Positions 18,754 through 27,023 of a DNA stretch of 64,000 bases are shown here, one piece after another. The position numbers were made by a program, and so were the translations under genes. The notes under the pieces are model-generated. The model was not told where the DNA came from, searched no databases, and saw only the letters and a list, made by a program, of their open reading frames with translations. The stretch comes from Mayfieldus sp963740555 (GTDB lineage Bacteria > Actinomycetota > Thermoleophilia > Solirubrobacterales > 70-9). Location of the stretch: NCBI GenBank assembly GCA_963740555.1, contig CAVUES010000003.1:372001-436000 (forward strand), written 5' to 3'. Numbering within the stretch: the first letter of the stretch is position 1; each line of letters opens with the position of its first letter.

Positions 18754-18793
18754 GTTGTTCGTTGCTCGTTGTTCGTTGTTCGAGAACAGGGAC
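18754..18793 (+). repeat. Heptamer inverted repeat, copy b
   Basis: Left arm GTTGTTC, GTTGCTC, GTTGTTC, GTTGTTC (18754-18781). The right arm is short and one base out of phase: GAGAAC then AGGGAC (18782-18793). It lies inside the thi transporter operon, and its terminal AGGGA is positioned as Shine-Dalgarno for the TTG at 18800. Confidence 0.8.
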
Positions 18794-18799
18794 AAAGCC

Positions 18800-19819
18800 T
18801 TGAAACGCCAAATCGCAACTCTGGTCGCAGCTGCCGCCCTGCTGGCGGCAACACTTGCCCTCGCCGCCTGCGGCGAGAAGTCCGAGAACGTGAACGGCCA
18901 GCCGCAGCGCTTCAGCCTCACGCTCGACTTCTACCCCAACCCCGACCACGTCGGAATCTACGAGGCCCAGAAGCTCGGCTACTTCCGCGATGCCGGGCTC
19001 GACGTCAGCATCAACTCCCCCACCGACCCCTCAGCTCCGATCAAGGAGGTCGCCGCGGGCCGGACCGACGTAGCGATCTCCTACGAGCCGGAGCTGTTGC
19101 TGGCGCGCGAGCAGGGACTCGACGTCAAAGCGGTCGGCGCTCTCGTCGACCGTCCCCTGACCTCGCTGATCTGGCTGAAGAAATCGGGCATCAAGCGGCT
19201 CGGTGACCTGCGCGGCAAGACGATCGCGACCGCCGGCATCCCCTATCAGGACGCCTTCCTGGAGACGATCCTGGCCCGCGCGAACCTCAAGCCCAGCGAC
19301 GTGAAGAGCGTCAACGTCGGCCTCAACCTGCTGCCGGCGATCCTCGGCGGCCGCGCCCAGGCGATGCTGGGCGGCTTCAGCAACGTCGAAGGGATCGACC
19401 TGAAGTCGCGTCACGTGGACCCGACCGTGACCCCTGTCGACCAGCTCGGCATCCCGACCTACGACGAGCTGGTCTTCGTCGCGCAGGGCAGCACGCTGAA
19501 GGACGACCCGGAGCCGATCCGCCTCTTCCTCGCCGCGATGGCGCGCGGCACTGCGGCCGCCGAGAAGGACCCCAAGGGCGCGACCCAGGCGTTGCTGGAG
19601 CAGAACCACAACCTGGACCCGAAGCTGACCGCGGCCGAGGTCAAGGCGACCCTGCCGGCGCTGAGCCAGGCGAGTGCGAAGCGGCCCTATGGCTTCATGG
19701 ACGAAGCGCAATGGCAGCTGTTCATCGGCTGGATGCGAGATCACGGGCTGATCTCGTCGCTTCCCCCACCGACCGCGGTGCTTACTGAGGAGCTTCTGCC
19801 TGGGTCGATTCCCAACTAG
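18800..19819 (+). CDS. thiY: Thiamine-precursor-binding lipoprotein, NMT1/THI5-like (ThiY-like)
   Basis: About 339 aa. Lipoprotein signal (RQIATLVAAAALLAATLALAAC, lipobox LALAAC) and the NMT1/THI5-like opening RFSLTLDFYPNPDHVGIYEAQKLGYF, seen in pyrimidine-precursor-binding proteins. A downstream QAMLGGFSNVEGIDL segment also fits. TTG 18800 is preferred over the further-upstream ATG because it gives a clean lipoprotein signal and has AGGGA 7 nt before it. Anchored on the outer face of the membrane, it delivers substrate to ThiX. Its 3' end overlaps the convergent GGDEF-EAL gene by 38 nt. Confidence 0.9.
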   Translation: MKRQIATLVAAAALLAATLALAACGEKSENVNGQPQRFSLTLDFYPNPDHVGIYEAQKLGYFRDAGLDVSINSPTDPSAPIKEVAAGRTDVAISYEPELLLAREQGLDVKAVGALVDRPLTSLIWLKKSGIKRLGDLRGKTIATAGIPYQDAFLETILARANLKPSDVKSVNVGLNLLPAILGGRAQAMLGGFSNVEGIDLKSRHVDPTVTPVDQLGIPTYDELVFVAQGSTLKDDPEPIRLFLAAMARGTAAAEKDPKGATQALLEQNHNLDPKLTAAEVKATLPALSQASAKRPYGFMDEAQWQLFIGWMRDHGLISSLPPPTAVLTEELLPGSIPN

Positions 19820-22517
19820 GGGCGCCAGCGCCGCCGGGCCGCATGCGGCTGAAGGGGGAGCCGACGGCGGCCCGCTCCAGCAGCGCGGTCATCTCGCGCA
19901 CAGGCAGCGGGCCGGAGAACAGAAAGCCCTGCGCGAAACCGCACCCGAGCCGCCTCAGCTCGGCCAGCTGGACCTCGTTCTCGACTCCCTCCGCGATCGT
20001 CCGCATTCCCAACGCGCGGGCCATCCCGATGATCGCCTCGACGATCGCGGAGCGCTCCTGCTCGATCCCCAGTCCCTCGATGAAGGATCGATCGATCTTG
20101 AGCGCATCGAACGGAAAGCGATTGAGGTAGGAAAGCGACGAGTAGCCGGTCCCAAAGTCGTCGAGGATCAGCTGCACCCCGAGGCCGCTGAGCTCGCGCA
20201 GCATCTCGTCCGCGGCTCCCGACTTCTCGACCAGCACGCTCTCGGTGATCTCGAACTTGAGGTGGACCGCCTCGAGCCCGGTGCGCGAGAGGATCGCGGT
20301 GACGATCTCGGGCAGGTCGTGCTGGGCGAACTGGCGTGCCGACAGGTTGACCGTCATGTCGATCGGCCGCGCGTCGGGACGCAGATAATGCCAGGCGACG
20401 CTCTGCTGGCACGCCCGCTCGATCACCCAGCGCCCGATCGGATGGATCAAGCCGCTCTCCTCGGCGACGGGTATGAACTCCGAGGGCTCGATCGGCCCTC
20501 GCTCCGGATGCTCCCAGCGCAACAGCGCCTCCAGCGCCGGGATCTCTCCCGTGGCCAGGGCGACGATCGGCTGGTATTGGAGCGTCAGCTCCTCGCGGTC
20601 CAGGGCCCGGCGTAGCTCGCGCTCCAACTCCAGCCTGCGCACCGCCTTCGACCTCATCTCCTGATCGAAGAGCTCGGATCGGTTGCGGCCCCGGTCCTTG
20701 GCCCGGTACATGGCCGCGTGCGCGTCGCGAATCAGCGACTCCGGCTCTCCGGTCTCCGGGGCCGAGATCGAGATGCCGACGCTGGCGGTCAGGTGCTGCT
20801 CGAGCCCATCGACCCTGAAGGGCCCCTCGAAGGCGTTACAGATTCGCTCCGCGATCCGCGTCGCCTCGGCCTCATCGACGACCTCCTCGACCAGGATCGC
20901 GAACTCGTCGCCGCCAAAGCGCGCCACTGTGTCAACGGAGCGCAGCTGCTTGCGCAGCCGCGGGACCACAGCCTTCAGCACCTCGTCGCCGACATCGTGG
21001 CCGAGGCTGTCGTTGATCACCTTGAAGTGGTCGAGATCGAGGAAATAGACCACCAGCGGTGTCTCGCGCCCCCGCGCGGCGTCCAGAGCGTGTTCGAGGC
21101 GGTCGACGAACAGCGGCCGGTTGGGAAGTCCGGTGACGGGATCGTGCAGCGAGCCATGGCGGATCGCCTCACCCGCCACCTGGCGCTCGGTCGCGTGCGC
21201 AAGCACGTTGGCGGCGGCCTGCGCGAAGTGCATGTCCTGGTCCGAGAAGGCGTTGGGCTCGTCTGAGTGGGCCTCGACCACCCCAAGCGGCTGGCTCTCG
21301 CCCTCGATCGGCGCCGCGATCGTGCACCGCGGGCCAAGGTCCCGGAGATAGGACGGCAGCGCGAATCGAGTCTCGCTGGACCAGTCGTTGACGGTCACCG
21401 GTTGCCCCGACACAAGCGCAAGACCGGCGGGGCTGTCCTTGCCGACGGAGATCGAGGCCTGCGGCTCCCGATCGCCGATGCCGACGCTCGCCGCCAGGGA
21501 CAGCTTCCCGGTTTCCTCCTCGAACTCCCAGACGCAGCTGTGTCCGGCTCCCCCGCCGGCAGCGAGGAAGGCGGCAGCGTCCTCTATCAGCGCCGCCAAC
21601 CCGGCGCCCTTAAGGGCCCGCTCGCCGAGCCGCGCCACCGCCGCCTGCTGCGCGGCGCGACGTTCGATCTCGCGTTCGGCGTGCTTTCGCTCGGTGATGT
21701 CGTAGAGCACTCCGTGCCAGATCGGCTTGCCCGACTCGTCGCGCACCAGCACCGCCTCGTCGAGGACCCAGATCGCCTTCCCATCGCGTCTCAGCAGCCG
21801 GTAGTCGATCGACGGCGGATCGCGATCACCCAGCACCCCCTCGCGTTCCTGCGACAGGGCGCGTTCGCGGTCATCGGGGTGCAACCGCTTGAGCCAGGTC
21901 TCCGGGTCCGCCATCCACTCCTGCGGCGTGAAGCCGAGGATCTCCTCGATCTGCGGGCTGACATAGGTCCAGCGTCCCCGCTCGCCCATCTCGGCGCTGT
22001 AGACGATCGCCGGCAGGCGCTCGACAAGCGAGCGGTAATTGGCCTCCACGACCTCGCGCTCCCGCGCCTGTTCGGCGCTGCGCTCGCGCAGTGCGCGCTC
22101 CTCGTCGCGGCCGGCGAGCATGCGCTCGGCCATCGCGAGCCCATGGGCGAGGCCGCGAGCGACGCTGAGCTCCTCGCTGCTGAACCTCTCCTGGCCGGTG
22201 CGCGCGACGAGCAGCGACTCATCTTGCTCGCCGCCGATCGCGATCGAGACCGCGACGCAGCGGCCCAGGCCGGGCACCTCGATCGTCTTCGAGCGACCTT
22301 GCCTGACCGCCGCCAGCGCGGCCCCGGAAACCTGCTCGGGATCGAGTCCGATCGCCACGAGCACGCCTCGGTCGGTGACCACAGCGGCCAGTTCGGCGCC
22401 GAGCGCCTCGACGACGCGGTCGACCGCGGCGCGGCGGGCGGTGCCGACGTCGCCGACGGCGGAGATCGCCTCCAGAAATTCGGCCAGTTGTCGCGTTGAC
22501 CAGCCCGGCGAGGTCAT
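19782..22517 (-). CDS. GAF-PAS-GAF-GGDEF-EAL cyclic-di-GMP signalling protein
   Basis: About 911 aa. Order: GAF-like domain (about 10-150), coiled linker, PAS with PAC (about 155-280, ending GVLYDITERKHAE), second GAF (about 300-450), GGDEF (catalytic RFGGDEFAIL, FLDLDHFKVINDS) and EAL (ALEALLRWEHP, FEITESVLV, DDFGTGYSSL, KIDRSFI). Both catalytic signatures look intact, so it could make or break c-di-GMP. No membrane segments, so a cytosolic sensor. ATG 22517 is chosen because GGGAG lies 9 nt upstream; an ATG at 22553 is the alternative. Convergent overlap with thiY. Confidence 0.93.
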   Translation of the reverse strand: MTSPGWSTRQLAEFLEAISAVGDVGTARRAAVDRVVEALGAELAAVVTDRGVLVAIGLDPEQVSGAALAAVRQGRSKTIEVPGLGRCVAVSIAIGGEQDESLLVARTGQERFSSEELSVARGLAHGLAMAERMLAGRDEERALRERSAEQAREREVVEANYRSLVERLPAIVYSAEMGERGRWTYVSPQIEEILGFTPQEWMADPETWLKRLHPDDRERALSQEREGVLGDRDPPSIDYRLLRRDGKAIWVLDEAVLVRDESGKPIWHGVLYDITERKHAEREIERRAAQQAAVARLGERALKGAGLAALIEDAAAFLAAGGGAGHSCVWEFEEETGKLSLAASVGIGDREPQASISVGKDSPAGLALVSGQPVTVNDWSSETRFALPSYLRDLGPRCTIAAPIEGESQPLGVVEAHSDEPNAFSDQDMHFAQAAANVLAHATERQVAGEAIRHGSLHDPVTGLPNRPLFVDRLEHALDAARGRETPLVVYFLDLDHFKVINDSLGHDVGDEVLKAVVPRLRKQLRSVDTVARFGGDEFAILVEEVVDEAEATRIAERICNAFEGPFRVDGLEQHLTASVGISISAPETGEPESLIRDAHAAMYRAKDRGRNRSELFDQEMRSKAVRRLELERELRRALDREELTLQYQPIVALATGEIPALEALLRWEHPERGPIEPSEFIPVAEESGLIHPIGRWVIERACQQSVAWHYLRPDARPIDMTVNLSARQFAQHDLPEIVTAILSRTGLEAVHLKFEITESVLVEKSGAADEMLRELSGLGVQLILDDFGTGYSSLSYLNRFPFDALKIDRSFIEGLGIEQERSAIVEAIIGMARALGMRTIAEGVENEVQLAELRRLGCGFAQGFLFSGPLPVREMTALLERAAVGSPFSRMRPGGAGAPSWESTQAEAPQ

Positions 22518-22775
22518 CGGCACGATGCTCCCGTGGGCAGCACGGCGACCCATCTGATCTCAGAGGCATCGCTTGAGAACCGGAGGTATTGGACTCGAAC
22601 CACTTCCGAAGGGGGTTCTTTCCACGCAAACTGCGGGAACCCGCTCTAAAAGTGAGTATCGTCACCAGAGCAGGCCGCTTGACGCCTGGCTAGCCGCATA
22701 TACGTCGCCGTCGCGGGCCGCCTGGGACGCGGATTGCAGCCATGTTGCGCGGGAACGGCGGGACAAACCGCTGCT

Positions 22776-23771
22776 TCAGGCGGCCGCCAATCTCAGCGGC
22801 GGGCCCTTGGCGACGCGACCGTGCAGGGCGCGGAGGGTGAACTCGCCCGCGAGCCCGCGAAATGGCGCGTAGGAGGCATAGAACTCCTCCACCTCCTCGA
22901 CCGTGGCGCGCCGGCCCTCGCCCGCCAGATGGCCGACCAGCTTCAGGTAGCCGAGATCTCCGGCCGGCAGCGAATCGGCCTCGCCGCGACCGTAGAGACC
23001 GAGGCATTGGACCGTCCAGGGCCCGATCCCGGCGACAGCCACAAGACGCTCGTCGAAAGCAGGGTCGGAAGGCGCGCAACGCTCGGCGGCCACCTCGTGG
23101 GCGATCCGGCGCAGGGCGATGGCTCGGCCACCGGAGAGGTCCATCGCCTCCAGCTCGGCCGGCGCCCTGCCCGCAATCACGGCGGCCGCCGGGACGTCGT
23201 GCAGCGCCGCGCGCCCGGCTCCGATCCGCGGGCCCCAGCGGCGCACGATACGCCGCTGGATCGCCGCCGCCCGCGGCGACTCGATCAGCTGCTTGGTGAC
23301 CGCCCACGCAAGCGCCTCCCAGGGCCATGGACGGCGGCGCGGCCGCAGCTGCGGAAAGCGGCGGATCAGCGGGCGCAACAGCGCGTCGCCGCGAAAGCGG
23401 GCGTAGAAGTCGGAGTAGTCGTCGTCGACGCCGATCGCGAAGCGCATCCGCTCGATCGCCAGCTCGAGTTGCTCGCGGTCGGCGGGCCCTTGGGGCCGCG
23501 GCTGGCCGCTGACCGGCGGGTAGACGACGCCGCCGGGCGCCAGCGCTTCGGCCCGCAGGAGCACCCGCTGGCGCTCCGATTGCCAGGCCCTGACCAGCAC
23601 CGGTCGCTGCGCGACGTGTAGGAGGCGGCAGAGAACGCCGCCGCGGGTTGCGGCAGTGGCGTCGCCGCCACTGCCCCGCGGCAACCGAAACGGCCAGGGA
23701 GGGCGCACCTCGACCGTCAGCGGCTCAACGCCGGCGGCGGCGAGCTGCGAACTCTCTCGCTCGCCGCCCAC
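22776..23771 (-). CDS. AlkA-like DNA-3-methyladenine glycosylase
   Basis: 331 aa from GTG 23771. The C-terminal half is an HhH-GPD glycosylase: LVAVAGIGPWTVQCLGLYG is the helix-hairpin-helix and the aspartate in SLPAGDLGYLKLVG is the likely catalytic residue. The N-terminal half is an AlkA-type beta domain. It would remove alkylated purines in base-excision repair. The small hypothetical gene ends 9 nt upstream, so they form one unit. The gap 22554-22775 holds only the shared motif noted at 22571-22601. Confidence 0.85.
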   Translation of the reverse strand: MGGERESSQLAAAGVEPLTVEVRPPWPFRLPRGSGGDATAATRGGVLCRLLHVAQRPVLVRAWQSERQRVLLRAEALAPGGVVYPPVSGQPRPQGPADREQLELAIERMRFAIGVDDDYSDFYARFRGDALLRPLIRRFPQLRPRRRPWPWEALAWAVTKQLIESPRAAAIQRRIVRRWGPRIGAGRAALHDVPAAAVIAGRAPAELEAMDLSGGRAIALRRIAHEVAAERCAPSDPAFDERLVAVAGIGPWTVQCLGLYGRGEADSLPAGDLGYLKLVGHLAGEGRRATVEEVEEFYASYAPFRGLAGEFTLRALHGRVAKGPPLRLAAA

Positions 23772-23780
23772 TTAGCGGTC

Positions 23781-24089
23781 CTACTTGCCGAGCAGGTGAA
23801 CGTCGATCAGAAAGGAACGGCTGGTGACGACGTTCTGGCGATCGGGGCGGCGCACGAAGCGGCGCTGGGGACGCTTGCGCGTGCTCGAATTGCTGACCGC
23901 GCGTACCGCGGCCACCGTCGCGACCCCCGCCAACGCTCCTCCCGCGGCGGCGATCGCCGCGGTGCGGACCTCGCGCAATGCCGGGACCGAGGGCTCATAG
24001 CGCAACGGCAACGGGCGGACAGAGTCTTCCGCGGCCGGGCCGCCGTCCTCCTCGGCGATCACCTCTCCCTCTAGATCGGCTTGCGGCAC
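23781..24089 (-). CDS. Small hypothetical protein with one hydrophobic segment
   Basis: 102 aa, acidic N-terminus, one Ala/Val-rich hydrophobic stretch (about residues 43-65) and a basic C-terminal part rich in arginine. Good GC3 and position support it as real. GTG 24089 has TAGACT (24097-24102) 7 nt upstream, a leaderless-type promoter. No family recognised; it is expressed ahead of the DNA glycosylase. Confidence 0.6.
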   Translation of the reverse strand: MPQADLEGEVIAEEDGGPAAEDSVRPLPLRYEPSVPALREVRTAAIAAAGGALAGVATVAAVRAVSNSSTRKRPQRRFVRRPDRQNVVTSRSFLIDVHLLGK

Positions 24090-24162
24090 GGGGCGCAGTC
24101 TAGAAGCGGGGGCGGCGGTGTCGGGGTTGCACGCGGCTCAATCGACGCAAGCTGCGGGATTA

Positions 24163-24195
24163 GTTCCTCGTTCCTAGGAACAAGCGACTAGGGAC
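24163..24195 (+). repeat. Heptamer inverted repeat, copy c
   Basis: Left units GTTCCTC, GTTCCTA (24163-24176); right units TAGGAAC, AAGCGAC, TAGGGAC (24175-24195). The arms share a CCTAGG centre as in copy a. The right end covers the stop codon of the leftward GNAT gene (24188-24190). Confidence 0.85.
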
Positions 24196-25336
24196 CCGGA
24201 CCCGTCAGCTGCTTCTCGTAGAGCCTGTACTTCTTGACGATCTTCCCCCCCATCCCCTCCATCGCCCGGTTCATCGGCTCGTTGACCTCGAGGATCCAGC
24301 CGGTCTCGCCACCGTAGACGCCGTCGGGCGACGCCTCCTCGAGGTGCCTTATGTAGAAGGCAGCCGCGATCCCGGTGTGCTGGTACTCGGGCTTGACGCC
24401 GAGCGCGAAGACACGCACGTTGTCGATCTTGCGCTTGGCAAGCAGGAAGCGCAGCCAGCCGAAGGGCAGCAGGCGGCCGTTCAGCTTCGCCAGGGCCTGG
24501 TTTATGTCAGGCAGCGTGACGGCCGCGCCCAGCACCTCGCCATCGCGCTCGGCGATGAAGGTCCAGCGCTCGTCGAATACCGGCTTCAGGTTCTTTGCCA
24601 GGAAGTCGATTTCCGCCTCGGTGGCAGGCACGAAGCCCCAGTTGTCGCCCCAGGCCTCGTTGTAGACCTCCATGAAGCGCCGTGCCTCGTCGCGCAGGTC
24701 GCGCTTTCGCATGTTGCGGATCGTGATCCCGTGCTCCGAGCTGACCTTCTCGGCCGCCTCGTGGATCGCGGGATGGAAGCTCCCCTCCCCGTACATCTGC
24801 TCCCCCAGGGCCAGCCACCACATGAAGAGATCCATGGTCTTGCTGAAGCCGCGACCCTCGATCAGCTCCCGGTAAAAAGGCGGGTGCCAGGGCTCGAGGA
24901 TCATCGGGCGCAGCTCGTAGCCCTCGACCAGGATCCCGACCTCGTCGTTGGTCGTGAAGTCCATCGGCCCCAGCACCCGGTCGCGGCCGTGGCCGGCCAC
25001 CCATTCCGACGCGGTGTCGAGCAGCGCCGCCGCCACCGCCGGATCGTCCTCGGTCTCGAAGAAGCCGAACATGCCGTCGCTGCCGCCCTGGTACTCGTCC
25101 CAGCGCTGGTCCACCTGGGCGGTGATCCGGCCGACCGGCTCGCCGTCGCGCTCGGCGAGGAAGTACTCCGCCTCGGCGTGCTCGAAGAACGGGTTGCGAG
25201 ATCGATCGAGGAACTGCATGCGCTCGAAGATCAGCGGGGCGACCCACTGCGGGTGGTCGCGGTGGAGGCGGAAGGGAACCTTGACGAAGCGCTTCAGCTC
25301 GCGTTTCGTCTTCACAGGACGGATCGTCAGTGGCAT
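24188..25336 (-). CDS. GNAT-family acyltransferase, possible bacterial ceramide synthase (bCerS-like)
   Basis: 382 aa, longer than a simple acetyltransferase and built from two GNAT-like halves. N-terminal landmarks are RFVKVPFRLHRDHPQWVAPL, NPFFEHAEAEYFLAERDGEPVGRI and GPMDFTTNDEVGILVEG; the C-terminal half has FALGVKPEYQHTGIAAAFY, an acyl-CoA-binding-like region. This is the type often annotated N-acetyltransferase/dATP pyrophosphohydrolase, which includes the acyltransferase that makes ceramide in Caulobacter (from memory). The divergent neighbour is a serine-palmitoyltransferase-like gene, supporting N-acylation of a sphingoid base. TAGCTT (25343-25348) is 6 nt before the ATG. Heptamer repeats flank both ends. 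Confidence 0.75.
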   Translation of the reverse strand: MPLTIRPVKTKRELKRFVKVPFRLHRDHPQWVAPLIFERMQFLDRSRNPFFEHAEAEYFLAERDGEPVGRITAQVDQRWDEYQGGSDGMFGFFETEDDPAVAAALLDTASEWVAGHGRDRVLGPMDFTTNDEVGILVEGYELRPMILEPWHPPFYRELIEGRGFSKTMDLFMWWLALGEQMYGEGSFHPAIHEAAEKVSSEHGITIRNMRKRDLRDEARRFMEVYNEAWGDNWGFVPATEAEIDFLAKNLKPVFDERWTFIAERDGEVLGAAVTLPDINQALAKLNGRLLPFGWLRFLLAKRKIDNVRVFALGVKPEYQHTGIAAAFYIRHLEEASPDGVYGGETGWILEVNEPMNRAMEGMGGKIVKKYRLYEKQLTGPGP

Positions 25337-25354
25337 GGGCGGAAGCTACATGAA

Positions 25355-25424
25355 GTCATTCGTCATTCGTCATTCGTCATTCGGCCTAAGCCAAGCCTCG
25401 AATGACGAGCGACAAGTGACGAAC
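25355..25424 (+). repeat. Heptamer inverted repeat, copy d
   Basis: Left arm four GTCATTC units (25355-25382), a 17-nt spacer rich in GGCC/AAGCC, right arm GAATGAC, GAGCGAC, AAGTGAC, GAAC (25400-25424). Both arms use the GTC- variant, unlike the other copies, so the arms have evolved together. It occupies the promoter region between the divergent GNAT and PLP-enzyme genes, next to the GNAT -10 box. Confidence 0.9.
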
Positions 25425-25449
25425 AGCTCGTAGCTGCCAGACTTCCCCC

Positions 25450-26706
25450 ATGGCGGAGACGACCCGAGCCCCCGTCGACGTCTTCGAAAAGGCCCGCAGC
25501 CACGACCGGCTGGAGCAGCTCGAGGCGGCGAAGGACAACGACCTCCTGCCGTACTTCCGGCTGCTTGAGTCGGCGGCCGGACCGGTGGTCGAGATGGAGG
25601 GGCGAGAGACGATCATGCTCGGGTCCAACAACTACCTCGGTCTGACCGGCGATCCGCGGGTAAAGCAGGCGGCGCGCGACGCCCTGGAGAAGTACGGGAC
25701 CGGCCTCACGGGCTCGCGGCTGCTAAACGGGACCACGCCCCTGCACCTCGAGCTCGAAAGCGAGCTGGCCGACTGGATGGGGACCGAGGACGCGATCGTC
25801 TCCACGACCGGCTACCAGGCCAACGTCGGCTGCATCGGAACGATCCTCGAGCCCGGCGACACCGTGATCTGCGACTCCGGCGACCACGCCTCGATTCTCG
25901 ACGGCTGCCGACTCTCCGGCGCCCGGTTGCGCCCCTTCCGCCACAACCGCATGGACAAGCTGGAGACAATGCTCGAGCGCGCCGCTGAGGACGGCGGTGG
26001 CGTTCTGGTGATCGTCGACGGGGTCTTCTCGATGGAGGGCGACGTCCCCGACCTGCATTCCATAGTCGAGCTGTGCAAGCGCTACGGGGCTCGCCTGATG
26101 GTCGACGAGGCGCACGGGGTCGGGGTGCTCGGGGCCCGCGGGGCAGGCGCATGCGAGCTGTTCGGACTCGAGGACGAGGTCGACCTGCGCATGGGCACAT
26201 TCTCCAAGAGCCTTGCCTCCTGCGGCGGCTTCGTCGCCGGGCCCGCCGACGTGGTCGAGTACCTGCGGATCACCTCGCGCTCGTTCATCTTCAGCGCCTC
26301 GGGCGTGCCCGCGGCGGTCGGAGCAGCCCTGGAAGCGCTTCGGGTGATCCGCTCCGAGGGACCGGCCCTGTTCGAGAAGCTGCTCGCCAACGCGGAGTAC
26401 CTGCGCGAGGGCCTCCGACAGCTGGGGCTGAAGTTGGTCGAGCCGGGGACGCTGCCCGACGGGACCGTCGCCACCACCCCGGTGGTCCCGGTGATGGTCG
26501 GCGACGACTGGCAGGCCGTGTTGCTCTGGAAGGCACTCTTCGACGCCGGCGTCTACACCAACGTCGCGATCCATCCCGCCGTTCCCCCCGGCGGCGCCCT
26601 GCTGCGAACCAGCCTGATGGCGACCCACGAGCCCGAGCACCTGAACGGCGCCCTGGGAACGATCGCCAGGGTGATCGCCGACTTTCCCGACCTGCCACGG
26701 GCCTAG
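25450..26706 (+). CDS. Serine palmitoyltransferase-like alpha-oxoamine synthase
   Basis: 418 aa PLP enzyme of the serine palmitoyltransferase / KBL / AONS family. The N-terminus resembles bacterial serine palmitoyltransferases: PYFRLLES, then MLGSNNYLGLTGDPRV, KYGTGLTGSRLLNGT and HLELE. PLP residues visible are DHASILDG, VDEAHGVGVLG and the Schiff-base lysine in MGTFSKSLAS. Such enzymes condense an acyl thioester with serine to give 3-ketosphinganine. Glycine C-acetyltransferase or 8-amino-7-oxononanoate synthase remain alternatives; no biotin genes are nearby. The ATG lies just after the divergent promoter region with copy d. Confidence 0.8.
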   Translation: MAETTRAPVDVFEKARSHDRLEQLEAAKDNDLLPYFRLLESAAGPVVEMEGRETIMLGSNNYLGLTGDPRVKQAARDALEKYGTGLTGSRLLNGTTPLHLELESELADWMGTEDAIVSTTGYQANVGCIGTILEPGDTVICDSGDHASILDGCRLSGARLRPFRHNRMDKLETMLERAAEDGGGVLVIVDGVFSMEGDVPDLHSIVELCKRYGARLMVDEAHGVGVLGARGAGACELFGLEDEVDLRMGTFSKSLASCGGFVAGPADVVEYLRITSRSFIFSASGVPAAVGAALEALRVIRSEGPALFEKLLANAEYLREGLRQLGLKLVEPGTLPDGTVATTPVVPVMVGDDWQAVLLWKALFDAGVYTNVAIHPAVPPGGALLRTSLMATHEPEHLNGALGTIARVIADFPDLPRA

Positions 26707-26860
26707 ACGGGGCCTCGAGGTAGACAAAAGTTGGAGTCGGAGGGACCTCGGTATCCCCCTGCATGGGTAGTTTGAGCTTGTCCAGAAATGGACTTGAACC
26801 GAGCGCCGACGAAAAGCATGCTCTTAGCGGACGACGCGGTGCGAGGTGTTGCGATTCGGG
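26707..26860. other. Intergenic region upstream of the mIHF promoter
   Basis: No gene seen. It holds a small perfect hairpin GTCCA-GAAA-TGGAC (26780-26793) with a GNRA-type loop, inside a 31-nt motif shared with 22571-22601. Confidence 0.5.
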
Positions 26861-26890
26861 TTGACGGTCGGGGTGGCAAGCGCTTAGGTT
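26861..26890 (+). promoter_or_regulatory. Promoter of the mIHF gene
   Basis: -35 TTGACG (26861-26866), 18-nt spacer, -10 TAGGTT (26885-26890). One of the best vegetative-type promoters in the window. It predicts a 5' leader of about 125 nt. Confidence 0.65.
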
Positions 26891-26895
26891 CTCGC

Positions 26896-26981
26896 CCGCG
26901 TCGCACACCGGGGCAGGAGCGCGAAGGACAACCACCCCAGTCATTCAGTGCCCAGGCAAGAAAGCCGGGGGGGCGACGCGG
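26896..26981 (+). promoter_or_regulatory. Structured 5' leader of the mIHF gene
   Basis: A 9-bp stem pairs 26896-26904 with 26973-26981 (CCGCGTCGC / GCGACGCGG). Inside are GGGCA/TGCCC (26911-26915 with 26949-26953) and a small GGC-AAGAAA-GCC hairpin. It matches no riboswitch class I recognise. A long folded leader is unusual here, where many genes look leaderless, so regulation at the RNA level is plausible. Confidence 0.45.
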
Positions 26982-27023
26982 AGAGAGAGACCTCAAACCA
27001 TCCCCCTGAAGGGAGGAGTCTTC

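Noticed and set aside
22571..22620. tRNA-like T-arm on the minus strand
   Set aside because: No acceptor, D or anticodon arm can be folded around it; T stem has a mismatch.
22518..22775. c-di-GMP riboswitch upstream of the GGDEF-EAL gene
   Set aside because: None of the conserved GEMM segments could be found on either strand.
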